Assembly: GCF_014202475.1 (NCBI RefSeq)
Contig: NZ_JACHGV010000004.1
Coordinates: forward strand, 496,001-560,000
Length of the DNA: 64,000 bases
Direction: 5' to 3'
DNA from: Streptomyces paradoxus
GTDB taxonomy: Bacteria; Actinomycetota; Actinomycetes; Streptomycetales; Streptomycetaceae
Both the position numbers and the translations under genes were made by a program. Of the stretch, positions 8,819-16,460 are shown piece by piece; positions within the stretch are counted from its first letter, which is position 1; each line of letters starts with the position of its first letter. The notes beneath the pieces are model-generated. The model saw only the letters and a list, made by a program, of their open reading frames with translations. It did no database searches and was not told where the DNA came from.

Positions 8819-9493
8819 TCAGCGTGAGCGCTTGGCGAGGCGTTCCACGTCCAGGAGGATCACCGCGCGGGCCTCCAGGCGCAGCCAGCCGCGCTGGGCG
8901 AAGTCCGCGAGGGCCTTGTTGACCGTCTCGCGGGACGCGCCGACCAGCTGGGCCAGCTCTTCCTGCGTGAGGTCGTGCACGACGTGGATGCCCTCCTCGG
9001 ACTGCACGCCGAACCGGCGCGACAGGTCGAGCAGGGCGCGGGCGACGCGGCCCGGGACGTCCGAGAAGACGAGGTCGGACATCGCGTCGTTGGTCTTGCG
9101 CAGCCGGCGCGCGACGGCGCGCAGGAGCGCGGTGGCCACCTCCGGGCGGGCGTTCAGCCAGGGCTGGAGGTCGCCGTGGCCGAGGCCGAGCAGCTTGACC
9201 TCGGTCAGTGCCGTGGCGGTCGCGGTGCGCGGGCCCGGGTCGAACAGCGACAGCTCGCCGATGAGCTCGCTGGGGCCGACCACGGCCAGCATGTTCTCGC
9301 GGCCGTCGGGGGACGTGCGGTGGAGCTTCACCTTGCCCTCCGTGACCACGTACAGGCGGTCTCCGGGGTCGCCCTCATGGAACAGCGAGTCACCGCGGGC
9401 GAGGGTCACCTCACTCATGGAGGCGCGGAGCTCCGCGGCCTGCTCGTCATCGAGCGCCGCGAAGAGCGGATTGCGCCGCAGAACGTCGTCCAC
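8819..9493 (-). CDS. crp: Crp-family cAMP-responsive global regulator
   Basis: A 224-residue Crp. The cyclic-nucleotide-binding beta-roll occupies about residues 10-120 and includes GELSLFDPGPRTATATA, the phosphate-binding cassette with the Glu and Arg that contact cAMP. A dimerisation helix follows, then a winged HTH with the recognition segment TQEELAQLVGASRETVNKAL. In Streptomyces, Crp controls germination, precursor supply and antibiotic production. The GTG at 9493 was chosen because GGAGAG precedes it by 7 nt and the length equals that remembered for S. coelicolor Crp; an in-frame start at 9562 is less likely. A motif match at 9583-9596 suggests autoregulation. It ends in a strong terminator. 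Confidence 0.96.
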   Translation of the reverse strand: MDDVLRRNPLFAALDDEQAAELRASMSEVTLARGDSLFHEGDPGDRLYVVTEGKVKLHRTSPDGRENMLAVVGPSELIGELSLFDPGPRTATATALTEVKLLGLGHGDLQPWLNARPEVATALLRAVARRLRKTNDAMSDLVFSDVPGRVARALLDLSRRFGVQSEEGIHVVHDLTQEELAQLVGASRETVNKALADFAQRGWLRLEARAVILLDVERLAKRSR

Positions 9494-9582
9494 GAGTTCT
9501 CTCCTTGTCGACCTGCTCAGGGGATCTTGCTCCCCCGTGTACCGAGGGACCGTGGTGCCCATTTTGTCGGGCGGTCCAAACA

Positions 9583-9596
9583 GTGTGATCTGTCAC
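9583..9596. promoter_or_regulatory. Candidate Crp-binding site upstream of crp
   Basis: GTG-TGATCT-GTCAC matches the Streptomyces Crp motif GTG(N)6GNCAC, as I remember it, at every defined base. Outer half-sites TGTGA and TCACA are also present. It lies about 90 nt upstream of the crp start and 104 nt upstream of nth, so it could affect either gene. Confidence 0.6.
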
Positions 9597-9699
9597 AAGG
9601 ATGCCGCACACGTGTCCCGGGGTACGCGGCAGGGGTCCAATTGGGCGCCGATCTTCAGGGGCCGGGGCGGATGCCGGTGCCGGGCCTTAGGCTGGCCGG

Positions 9700-10863
9700 G
9701 TGTCCAAATCGCCGGTGAGAGCACAGGCCGAGGGGGCTGCGCGGGTGGTTGTACGTCGCGATTCCGCTGTGGGCGAACAGAGCCCCGATGGCGGTAGGAA
9801 AACGGCGAAACAGAACAAGACGGAGCCGGTGAAGAAGGCCGCGTCCGCGAAGAAGGCAGCGTCCTCGAAGGGCGCTGCCTCCAAGGCGACTGCCTCGAAG
9901 GCCACGGCTTCCAAGACGGCATCGGCTTCCAAGCCGGCCTCCAAGAAGGCGGCCGCTCCCAGGAAGGCCACCAAGGCCGCGTCCGTGAAGAAGGCGCCCG
10001 CGGCCAAGAAGGTCACGGTCGCGCCCAAGAAAGCCACCGCCCGCATCAAGGGCACCGCCCCCGCCAAGACCGTCGTCCACCCGCCGGGGGACGAGTCGCG
10101 TACCGCCCTGGTCCGCCGGGCCCGCCGCATCAACCGCGAGCTCGCCGAGGTCTTCCCGTACGCGCACCCCGAGCTGGACTTCGAGAACCCCTTCCAACTG
10201 GTCGTCGCCACGGTCCTGTCCGCCCAGACGACCGACCTGCGGGTCAATCAGACGACCCCCTCCCTCTTCGCCAAGTACCCGACCCCGGAGGACCTGGCCG
10301 CCGCCAACCCCGAGGAGGTCGAGGAGATCCTCCGCCCGTGCGGCTTCTTCCGGGCCAAGACGAAGTCGGTCATAGGGCTGTCGAAGGCCCTGGCCGAGGA
10401 CTTCGGCGGTGAGGTGCCCGGGCGTCTCGAGGACCTGGTGAAGCTGCCCGGCGTCGGCCGCAAGACCGCGTTCGTCGTGCTGGGCAACGCCTTCGGGCGC
10501 CCCGGCATCACCGTGGACACGCATTTCCAGCGCCTGGTGCGCCGCTGGCGGTGGACCGCCGAGACCGACCCGGACAAGATCGAGGCCGCCGTCGGCGCGC
10601 TCTTCCCGAAGAGCGACTGGACGGACCTCTCGCACCACGTGATCTGGCACGGCCGACGCATCTGCCACGCCCGCAAGCCCGCGTGCGGCGCCTGCCCGAT
10701 CGCCCCGCTCTGCCCGGCGTACGGCGAGGGCGAGACCGACCCGGAGAAGGCGAAGAAGCTCCTCAAGTACGAGAAGGGCGGCTTCCCCGGCCAGCGTCTG
10801 AAGCCGCCGCAGGCCTATCTGGACGCGGGCGGCACACCGGCGCCGCCGCTGGGGGCCGGATGA
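9700..10863 (+). CDS. nth: Endonuclease III with lysine/alanine-rich N-terminal tail
   Basis: DNA glycosylase/AP lyase for oxidised pyrimidines. The catalytic core (about residues 130-387) has the helix-hairpin-helix LPGVGRKTA with catalytic Lys255, VDTHFQR with catalytic Asp273, and the [4Fe-4S] ligands Cys322-X6-Cys329-X2-Cys332-X5-Cys338. The first 127 residues are odd: a histone H1-like stretch of AKK/ASK/KAT repeats that E. coli Nth lacks. Such tails bind DNA non-specifically and resemble the topA tail in this same window. The GTG at 9700 starts the tail frame; no alternative start separates it from the core. It diverges from crp, as in mycobacteria. Confidence 0.93.
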   Translation: MSKSPVRAQAEGAARVVVRRDSAVGEQSPDGGRKTAKQNKTEPVKKAASAKKAASSKGAASKATASKATASKTASASKPASKKAAAPRKATKAASVKKAPAAKKVTVAPKKATARIKGTAPAKTVVHPPGDESRTALVRRARRINRELAEVFPYAHPELDFENPFQLVVATVLSAQTTDLRVNQTTPSLFAKYPTPEDLAAANPEEVEEILRPCGFFRAKTKSVIGLSKALAEDFGGEVPGRLEDLVKLPGVGRKTAFVVLGNAFGRPGITVDTHFQRLVRRWRWTAETDPDKIEAAVGALFPKSDWTDLSHHVIWHGRRICHARKPACGACPIAPLCPAYGEGETDPEKAKKLLKYEKGGFPGQRLKPPQAYLDAGGTPAPPLGAG

Positions 10864-11011
10864 ACCGCCCGAAACATGCGGTCCGCCGCCCAAGCGGCCC
10901 GACGCGCCCCCCTGGGAGCCTGACGCGCCGCCCGTTCAGGGGATCCCGGGCGCTCACGGAACGATCTCGGGGCCGCCGCGCGTTGGATGCGGCAGGACGA
11001 CGGGGGTGGCG

Positions 11012-11707
11012 ATGACGCGCGCGAGCGACACACAGGACGGCCCGGTGGTGCTGAGCAAGGACGGGCTGCCCGGCTGGCTGGACCCGGTGGTGCACGCCGT
11101 GGAGACCGTCCGGCCGACGCAGCTGAGCCGCTTCCTGCCGCCGGAGGACGGCGCCGGACGGCAGTCCGCCGTGCTGGTCCTGTTCGGTGAGGGCGCACAG
11201 GGGCCGGAGCTGCTGCTCATGGAGCGTGCGACCTCCCTGCGCTCGCATGCCGGCCAGCCTTCCTTCCCGGGCGGCGCCCTCGACCCGGAGGACGGCGACC
11301 CGTTCGGTGACGGCCCGCTGCGGGCCGCCCTGCGCGAGGCGGAGGAGGAGACCGGCCTCGATCCCTCCGGCGTCCAGCTCTTCGGCGTCCTGCCCCGGCT
11401 CTACATCCCGGTCAGCGGCTTCGTCGTCACACCCGTGCTGGGCTGGTGGCGGGAGCCGAGCCCGGTCGGGGTCGTCGATCCGAACGAGACCGCGAGGGTC
11501 TTCACCGTCCCCGTGGTGGATCTCACTGATCCCGCCAACCGAGCGACCACCGTCCACCCCAGCGGCCACCGAGGTCCGGCATTTCTGGTCGAATCAGCCC
11601 TTGTCTGGGGTTTCACGGCCGGAATCATCGACCGGCTGCTGCACTTCGCGGGCTGGGAGCGGCCCTGGGACCGCGAGAAGCAGGTCCCGCTCGACTGGCG
11701 CGCATGA
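11012..11707 (+). CDS. Nudix hydrolase, CoA pyrophosphatase type
   Basis: A 231-residue NudL-like protein. The UPF0035 motif characteristic of CoA diphosphatases is present (LLMERATSLRSHAGQPSFPGG) directly before the Nudix box LREAEEETGLD. The predicted reaction splits CoA or its derivatives into 3',5'-ADP and phosphopantetheine. The ATG at 11012 has a GGGGG run 5 nt upstream; a GTG at 11006 is an in-frame alternative adding two residues. It lies just upstream of the MarP-like protease, as Rv3672c precedes marP. Confidence 0.85.
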   Translation: MTRASDTQDGPVVLSKDGLPGWLDPVVHAVETVRPTQLSRFLPPEDGAGRQSAVLVLFGEGAQGPELLLMERATSLRSHAGQPSFPGGALDPEDGDPFGDGPLRAALREAEEETGLDPSGVQLFGVLPRLYIPVSGFVVTPVLGWWREPSPVGVVDPNETARVFTVPVVDLTDPANRATTVHPSGHRGPAFLVESALVWGFTAGIIDRLLHFAGWERPWDREKQVPLDWRA

Positions 11708-11720
11708 CAGGGTGGCCTCC

Positions 11721-12920
11721 GTGAACGTGCTGGACATCTTGTTGCTGGTCGCCGCCGTGTGGTTCGCGGTCGTGGGGTACCGCCAGGGGTTCGTCGTCGG
11801 CATCCTGTCGGTGATCGGCTTCCTGGGCGGCGGCCTCGTCGCGGTGTACGTGCTGCCCGTCATCTGGGACGCACTGACGGACAACGCGGAGGTGAACACG
11901 ACCGCCGCCGTCGTCGCGGTCGTCGTCGTCATCGTCTGCGCCTCCGTCGGCCAGGCCCTGACCACCCACCTCGGCAACAAGCTGCGCCGGCACATCACCT
12001 GGTCCCCGGCCCGGGCCCTCGACGCCACCGGTGGCGCCCTGGTCAACGTCGTGGCGATGCTCCTCGTCGCCTGGCTGATCGGCTCGGCCCTCGCGGGCAC
12101 GACGCTGCCCACGCTCGGCAAGGAGGTCCGCAACTCCAAGGTGCTGCTGGGCGTCTCGCAGGCCCTGCCGGACCAAGCGGCCACCTGGTTCGCGGACTTC
12201 TCCTCCGTCCTCGCGCAGAACGGCTTCCCGCAGGTCTTCAGCCCGTTCTCGAACGAGCCGATCACCGACGTCCGGCCGCCCGACCCGGCCCTGGCGAACA
12301 GCCCGGTGGCGACCCGCGCCCAGCGTTCCATCGTCAAGGTCACGGGCACGGCCCCGAGCTGCGGCAAGGTCCTGGAGGGCACGGGCTTCGTCTTCTCCGA
12401 CCGCCGCGTCATGACCAACGCGCACGTGGTGGGCGGAGTCGACGAGCCGACCGTGCAGATAGGCGGCGAGGGCAGGAAGTACGACGCCAAGGTCGTGCTC
12501 TACGACTGGCGGCGCGACATCGCCGTCCTCGACGTGCCCAATCTCAAGGCGCCCGTCCTGCGGTTCACCGGGAAGGACGCGGCCAGCGGCGACAGCGCGA
12601 TCGTCGCGGGCTTCCCGGAGAACGGGTCGTACGACGTGCGGGCCGCACGCGTGCGTGGCCGCATCTCGGCCAACGGCCCGGACATCTACCACCGCGGCAC
12701 GGTCCGCCGCGACGTCTACTCCCTGTTCGCGACAGTCCGCCAGGGCAACTCCGGCGGCCCGCTGCTCACCCCCGACGGCAAGGTCTACGGCGTGGTGTTC
12801 GCCAAGTCCCTCGACGACGCCAAGACCGGGTACGCGCTGACCGTGGACGAGATCCAGCAGGACATCACCAAGGGCCGCACCGCCAACCAGCAGGTGGGCA
12901 GCGACAGCTGCGCGCTCTAG
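11721..12920 (+). CDS. MarP-like membrane-anchored serine protease (CvpA plus trypsin-like domain)
   Basis: A 399-residue protein. Four hydrophobic helices in the first 125 residues form a CvpA/colicin V production-like membrane domain, and an extracytoplasmic chymotrypsin-fold protease follows. Catalytic residues are His235 (TNAHVVGG), Asp266 (WRRDIAVLDV) and Ser344 (QGNSGGPL). Two cysteines, Cys214 and Cys397, sit where M. tuberculosis MarP has its redox-controlled disulfide (Cys214-Cys395 from memory); this also supports the GTG at 11721 over the GTG at 11712. In mycobacteria MarP protects against acid and oxidative stress by processing envelope hydrolases. A hairpin follows the gene. Confidence 0.92.
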   Translation: MNVLDILLLVAAVWFAVVGYRQGFVVGILSVIGFLGGGLVAVYVLPVIWDALTDNAEVNTTAAVVAVVVVIVCASVGQALTTHLGNKLRRHITWSPARALDATGGALVNVVAMLLVAWLIGSALAGTTLPTLGKEVRNSKVLLGVSQALPDQAATWFADFSSVLAQNGFPQVFSPFSNEPITDVRPPDPALANSPVATRAQRSIVKVTGTAPSCGKVLEGTGFVFSDRRVMTNAHVVGGVDEPTVQIGGEGRKYDAKVVLYDWRRDIAVLDVPNLKAPVLRFTGKDAASGDSAIVAGFPENGSYDVRAARVRGRISANGPDIYHRGTVRRDVYSLFATVRQGNSGGPLLTPDGKVYGVVFAKSLDDAKTGYALTVDEIQQDITKGRTANQQVGSDSCAL

Positions 12921-12947
12921 GCGCGGAGCTGAGGCGGCAGGTGCCGG

Positions 12948-12971
12948 GGCGTCACTCGCGAGGGTGACGCC
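12948..12971. terminator. Hairpin between marP-like gene and small convergent ORF
   Basis: GGCGTCAC (12948-12955) pairs with GTGACGCC (12964-12971). It is 28 nt after the protease stop and abuts the end of the small minus-strand ORF, so it may act in both directions. Confidence 0.75.
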
Positions 12972-13154
12972 TCAGTCGCGTGTGTGGCGCAGACGTACGG
13001 AGACCCAGCGGGCCCGGCGGCGGAGGATGCGCGGGATCCCCACCCTGGGATCCGCGGTCACCATCTGCGGTGCGCCGCTTCGCTGGTGGGGGTTCGTACC
13101 GCTCGCCGAGCGGCGATTGCGGGTTGCGTCACTGTAGTCGTGCGTCCAGCCCAT
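12972..13154 (-). CDS. Small basic hypothetical protein
   Basis: A 60-residue ORF starting MGWTHDYSDATRNRR and ending in a strongly basic RRRARWVSVRLRHTRD. About five sixths of its codons end in G or C, as in real genes here, although the surrounding DNA is otherwise intergenic. It is convergent with the protease gene and ends at a hairpin. No family is recognised. It may be a nucleic-acid- or membrane-binding peptide, but that is only inferred from charge. CAATTGGCC direct repeats lie about 50-80 nt upstream. The alternative is that this is non-coding. Confidence 0.45.
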   Translation of the reverse strand: MGWTHDYSDATRNRRSASGTNPHQRSGAPQMVTADPRVGIPRILRRRARWVSVRLRHTRD

Positions 13155-13201
13155 ACCCCGACGTGTGCCCCCGCCCCATGGTCGATAACCGCGCCCGGGG
13201 C

Positions 13202-13233
13202 GTCCAATTGGCCTATGCGCCGGGCAATTGGCC
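13202..13233. repeat. CAATTGGCC direct repeat in intergenic region
   Basis: CAATTGGCC occurs at 13205-13213 and 13225-13233, exactly 20 bp apart. The first copy lies in GTCCAATTGG, a 10-mer that also occurs upstream of nth at 9635-9644. This could be an operator for the small leftward ORF. Confidence 0.4.
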
Positions 13234-13257
13234 GTTCGTCAGACAAGCGTTCACGTG

Positions 13258-13289
13258 CCGGTGACCGGGCGAGGCCGACCGGTCACCGG
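13258..13289 (-). terminator. Terminator overlapping the hydrolase stop codon
   Basis: CCGGTGACCGG (13258-13268) pairs perfectly with CCGGTCACCGG (13279-13289). The upper arm contains the stop codon of the leftward hydrolase gene. Confidence 0.65.
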
Positions 13290-14221
13290 TCGGGTTCGGG
13301 ATCCCGGAGCCAGTTGATGAGTTCCGAGGAGAACGCGACCGGGTCCTCCTCGTGCGGGAAGTGACCGAGGCCGTCGAACAGGCGCCAGCGGTAGGGGGCT
13401 TCGACGTACTCGCCGGACCCGGCCGCGCTGCGCGTGCGCATCACGGGGTCGAGCGAGCCGTGCAGATGCAGGGTCGGCACGCGCACGGGCCGCTTCATCC
13501 GCCGGTTGAACTGGATGCCGTCGGGGCGGGCCAGGGAACGCACCATCCAGCGGTACGGCTCGACCGCGCAGTGCGCCGCGGAGGGGATGCACATGGCGCG
13601 GCGGTACGTCTCCAGCGCCTCGTCCTCGGGCGGGCGCGGCCCGGACCACTCCTGGATCAGCTCCGCCACGAGCGCCCCGTCGTCGGCGGTGAGCTGCCGC
13701 TCCGGGATCCAGGGGCGCTGGAACCCCCAGATGTGTGAACCGGCGCGGCTCTGCTTGACGTCCCTCAGCATGGCCGAGCGCCAGCGCCGCGGGTGCGGCA
13801 TGGACGCGACCGCCAGCCGCCGCACCAGCTTGGGGCGCATCGCCGCCGCCGTCCACGCGAGGTATCCGCCCAGGTCGTGGCCGACCAGCGCGGCATCCGG
13901 CTCGCCGAGGGAGCGGATGACGCCGGTGACGTCGAGCGCGAGGTTGGCGGGGTCGTAGCCGCGCGGTGTGCGGTCGCTGCCGCCGACGCCCCGCAGGTCC
14001 ATGGCGACGGCCCGGAAACCCGCGTCGGCGAGCGCCACGAGCTGGTGCCGCCAGGTCCACCAGAACTGCGGGAAGCCGTGCAGCAGCAGCACCAGCGGCC
14101 CGTCGCCGAGCTCGGCGATGTGGAAGCGGGCGCCGTTGGCGGCGACGTCGCGATGGCTCCAGGGGCCGTCGAGCAGGACGGCCGGAGCCGGTGGTGCCGG
14201 GGGTGTGTCGGGGTCCGTCAT
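13283..14221 (-). CDS. Alpha/beta hydrolase, epoxide hydrolase-like
   Basis: A 312-residue alpha/beta hydrolase. HGFPQFWWTW supplies the oxyanion HGxP motif, GHDLGGYLAW carries the nucleophile Asp116, and GLGHFPHEED gives the catalytic His near the C-terminus. An aspartate rather than serine nucleophile is typical of soluble epoxide hydrolases and dehalogenases, and the HGFP motif favours epoxide hydrolase. The mycobacterial syntenic gene is ephE. It overlaps the upstream holin-like gene by 4 bp (ATGA), so the pair is co-translated. The substrate is not predictable. Confidence 0.85.
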   Translation of the reverse strand: MTDPDTPPAPPAPAVLLDGPWSHRDVAANGARFHIAELGDGPLVLLLHGFPQFWWTWRHQLVALADAGFRAVAMDLRGVGGSDRTPRGYDPANLALDVTGVIRSLGEPDAALVGHDLGGYLAWTAAAMRPKLVRRLAVASMPHPRRWRSAMLRDVKQSRAGSHIWGFQRPWIPERQLTADDGALVAELIQEWSGPRPPEDEALETYRRAMCIPSAAHCAVEPYRWMVRSLARPDGIQFNRRMKRPVRVPTLHLHGSLDPVMRTRSAAGSGEYVEAPYRWRLFDGLGHFPHEEDPVAFSSELINWLRDPEPDR

Positions 14222-14706
14222 GACGACGAGCGTGCCACAGCCTCGATGGCCTCGGGGACCCGGTCCTGCGGGAGCTCCGGCCGCGGGTGCGGCTTGGCCT
14301 TCTGCAGCACGACGGCGCTCTCCTTCATCGACGCGGCGACCTTCTGCGGGCCCTTGCCCTTCTTGGCCTTCTTCGCGAAGGTCACGCCGATCAGCGCGAG
14401 TACCCCGGCGACGAGCACGTTCGCCGCGAACGACAGCAGGAAGCAGACCGCGAGGTTCCAGTCGCTCCAGGTGCGGATGCCGTACGCCAGCGCGAAGTTC
14501 AGCATCGGCAGGGAGAAGATCAGCACCGCGCCGGCCGCCGAGAAGGCGCCTCCGCTGGTCGCGCCCCGCTTCACGTCCTGCCTGAGCTGCGCCTTCGCCA
14601 GCGCGATCTCGTCGTGCACCAGCGCCGACATTTCCGCTGTCGCCGAGGCGAACAGCTGGCCGATGCTGCGTTCGGCGCCGACCGGGCTGCCGTCGGGTGC
14701 GCTCAT
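14218..14706 (-). CDS. Holin-X/DUF1469-type membrane protein
   Basis: A 162-residue protein of the actinobacterial putative holin-X (phage holin superfamily III, DUF1469) type. An N-terminal amphipathic helix (LFASATAEMSALVHDEIALAKAQL) precedes two membrane helices (about residues 55-80 and 85-110), and a basic cytoplasmic tail KKAKKGKGPQK follows. No phage genes are nearby, and the mycobacterial equivalent (Rv3669) is chromosomal and also next to ephE and marP. It is thus probably a housekeeping envelope protein and not a lysis protein. The stop overlaps the hydrolase start. Confidence 0.8.
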   Translation of the reverse strand: MSAPDGSPVGAERSIGQLFASATAEMSALVHDEIALAKAQLRQDVKRGATSGGAFSAAGAVLIFSLPMLNFALAYGIRTWSDWNLAVCFLLSFAANVLVAGVLALIGVTFAKKAKKGKGPQKVAASMKESAVVLQKAKPHPRPELPQDRVPEAIEAVARSSS

Positions 14707-14826
14707 CGCGGTCTCCCTCTTCTGCGTACGGTCCGTTGTCCGCGTCTTGTCCCTGACCCGCCACAGTCGTCCGGCCGGGCACGGTCCGACTGCGTAAGGT
14801 CCCGTCTTTTGTACCGTCTCGTCAGA

Positions 14827-16263
14827 TCATGCCGGACGATGGTGGTCCTCGCCTGCCCCGCCCGGTACTTCGGCAAGCCCGTGGTGTGCGGTTGCCTTCT
14901 CCCGGGCGATCCGGCGGTGGTCGGCGGCCTTGCGCTCGTAGAGGGCGGCGAGCCGCAGGTGGTAGGCGGGGTCGTCCTCCTCGTAGACGTCCGGGACGCC
15001 GTCGGCGTCCTCGTCGCGCTCCTCGTCCTCCCACAGCCGGCGGTACTTGGCGTTCCGCATCTTCAGCAGAACGGTCGCGAGTGTCGCGGCGATCAGCGAG
15101 CCCAGCAGGACGGCTGCCTTGACCTCGTTGGTCATCGCCTGATCGCCGTCGAAGGCGAGTTCACCGATGAGCAGCGACACGGTGAAGCCGATGCCGGCGA
15201 GACTCGCCACAGCGAACACGTCGGCCCAGGCGAGGTCGTCGCTGAGCGAGGCGCGGGTGAAACGGGCCGCCAGCCACGTCCCGCCGAAGATGCCGAGCGT
15301 CTTGCCGACGACGAGCCCGAGGACGACGCCGAGAGTCTCGGGCGTGCTGAACACGTCGGCGAGCGCCCCGCCGGACACCACGACCCCCGCGCTGAACAAC
15401 GCGAACAACGGCACCGCCAGCCCCGCCGACAGCGGCCGCACGAGGTGCTCGATGCGCTCGCCAAGGGAGCGGTCCTCCCCCTCGCGGCGGTGGCAGCGCA
15501 GCATCAGGCCCATGGCGACACCGGCGACGGTGGCGTGGATGCCGCTGTTGTACATCAGCGCCCAGACGACGAGGGCGAGCGGCACGTACACGTACCAGCC
15601 GCGGACGCCCGCCCGCAGCAGCACCCAGAAGAGCAGCAGCCCGGCGACGGAGCCGCCGAGCGCGGCGAAGTTCAGGTCGGCGGTGAAGAAGACGGCGATG
15701 ATCAGGATCGCGAAGAGGTCGTCGACGACGGCGAGTGTGAGCAGGAAGGCCCGCAGCGCGCTCGGCAGGGAGGTGCCGATGACGGCGAGCACGGCGAGCG
15801 CGAAGGCGATGTCGGTGGCGGTCGGCACGGCCCAGCCGTCCAGGGAGCCGCCGCCGGCGACCGCGGTGACGGTGTAGACGAGCGCCGGTACGGCCATGCC
15901 GCACAGGGCGGCGACGACCGGCAGCGCGGCGGCCTTCGGGTCGCGCAGGTCACCCGCCACGAGTTCCCGCTTGAGTTCGATCCCGGCGACGAAGAAGAAG
16001 ATCGCCAGCAGTCCGTCGGCGGCCCAGTGCGCGACGGACAGGTCGAGGCCGAGGGCGGCGGGGCCGATGTGGAAGTGGGAGACGCTCTCGTAGCTGTCGT
16101 GCAGCGCGGGGATGTTCGCCCAGAGCAGCGCGGTGACCGCGGCGGCGAGCAGCAGTACCCCGCCGACGGTCTCGGTGCGCAGCGCGTTGGCCACATAGGT
16201 CCGCTCGGGCAATGACAGCCGACCGAGGACCTTACGGGGGGTGGTGGGGCGGGGCGCGGTCAC
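14827..16263 (-). CDS. nhaA: Na+/H+ antiporter NhaA
   Basis: A 478-residue NhaA-family antiporter exchanging cytoplasmic Na+ or Li+ for external protons. The two ion-binding aspartates are in LAVVDDLFAI, PTATDIAFAL is the conserved TM4 segment, and FFFVAGIELKREL matches the TM2 region. About 11-12 hydrophobic helices are visible. A hydrophilic, acidic C-terminal extension of about 75 residues (EDEERDEDADGVPD) goes beyond the E. coli length and may be regulatory. The GTG at 16263 was chosen because GGAGG lies 8 nt upstream; in-frame starts further up lack this. An iron-box-like repeat lies about 80-95 nt upstream. Confidence 0.94.
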   Translation of the reverse strand: MTAPRPTTPRKVLGRLSLPERTYVANALRTETVGGVLLLAAAVTALLWANIPALHDSYESVSHFHIGPAALGLDLSVAHWAADGLLAIFFFVAGIELKRELVAGDLRDPKAAALPVVAALCGMAVPALVYTVTAVAGGGSLDGWAVPTATDIAFALAVLAVIGTSLPSALRAFLLTLAVVDDLFAILIIAVFFTADLNFAALGGSVAGLLLFWVLLRAGVRGWYVYVPLALVVWALMYNSGIHATVAGVAMGLMLRCHRREGEDRSLGERIEHLVRPLSAGLAVPLFALFSAGVVVSGGALADVFSTPETLGVVLGLVVGKTLGIFGGTWLAARFTRASLSDDLAWADVFAVASLAGIGFTVSLLIGELAFDGDQAMTNEVKAAVLLGSLIAATLATVLLKMRNAKYRRLWEDEERDEDADGVPDVYEEDDPAYHLRLAALYERKAADHRRIAREKATAHHGLAEVPGGAGEDHHRPA

Positions 16264-16341
16264 GGGGGAGACCTCCGGTCGATGGGCAGGGCGGAACACC
16301 TGCCGACCAGACTTCCCGGCGCACCATGGAGCACTTGTTTT

Positions 16342-16362
16342 GCTTAGTTTAGGTAAGCGTAC
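16342..16362. promoter_or_regulatory. AT-rich inverted repeat upstream of nhaA
   Basis: GCTTA (16342-16346) and TAAGC (16354-16358) flank GTTTAGG. The stretch TTAGTTTAGGTAAGCGTAC (from 16344) agrees at 12 of 19 positions with the DmdR/IdeR iron-box consensus as I remember it. It sits where an nhaA promoter would be expected. A metal-dependent repressor site is possible but unproven. Confidence 0.4.
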
Positions 16363-16400
16363 GGCTGTGCGCATCCCGCGGCCCTCGCCGCTGGTGCGTC

Positions 16401-16438
16401 CTGACGGAGGGCACCCGCTGATGGGTGCCCTCCGTCAG
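16401..16438 (-). terminator. acsA terminator
   Basis: A perfect 16-bp inverted repeat (16401-16416 with 16423-16438) around GCTGAT, placed 22 nt beyond the acsA stop. It separates acsA from nhaA. Confidence 0.92.
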
Positions 16439-16460
16439 CTCCGCCATGCCGGTGCCGCGA

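Noticed and set aside
14218..14706. Prophage remnant suggested by the holin-like gene
   Set aside because: No other phage genes, normal composition, overlap with a chromosomal hydrolase gene and conserved synteny argue for a core gene.
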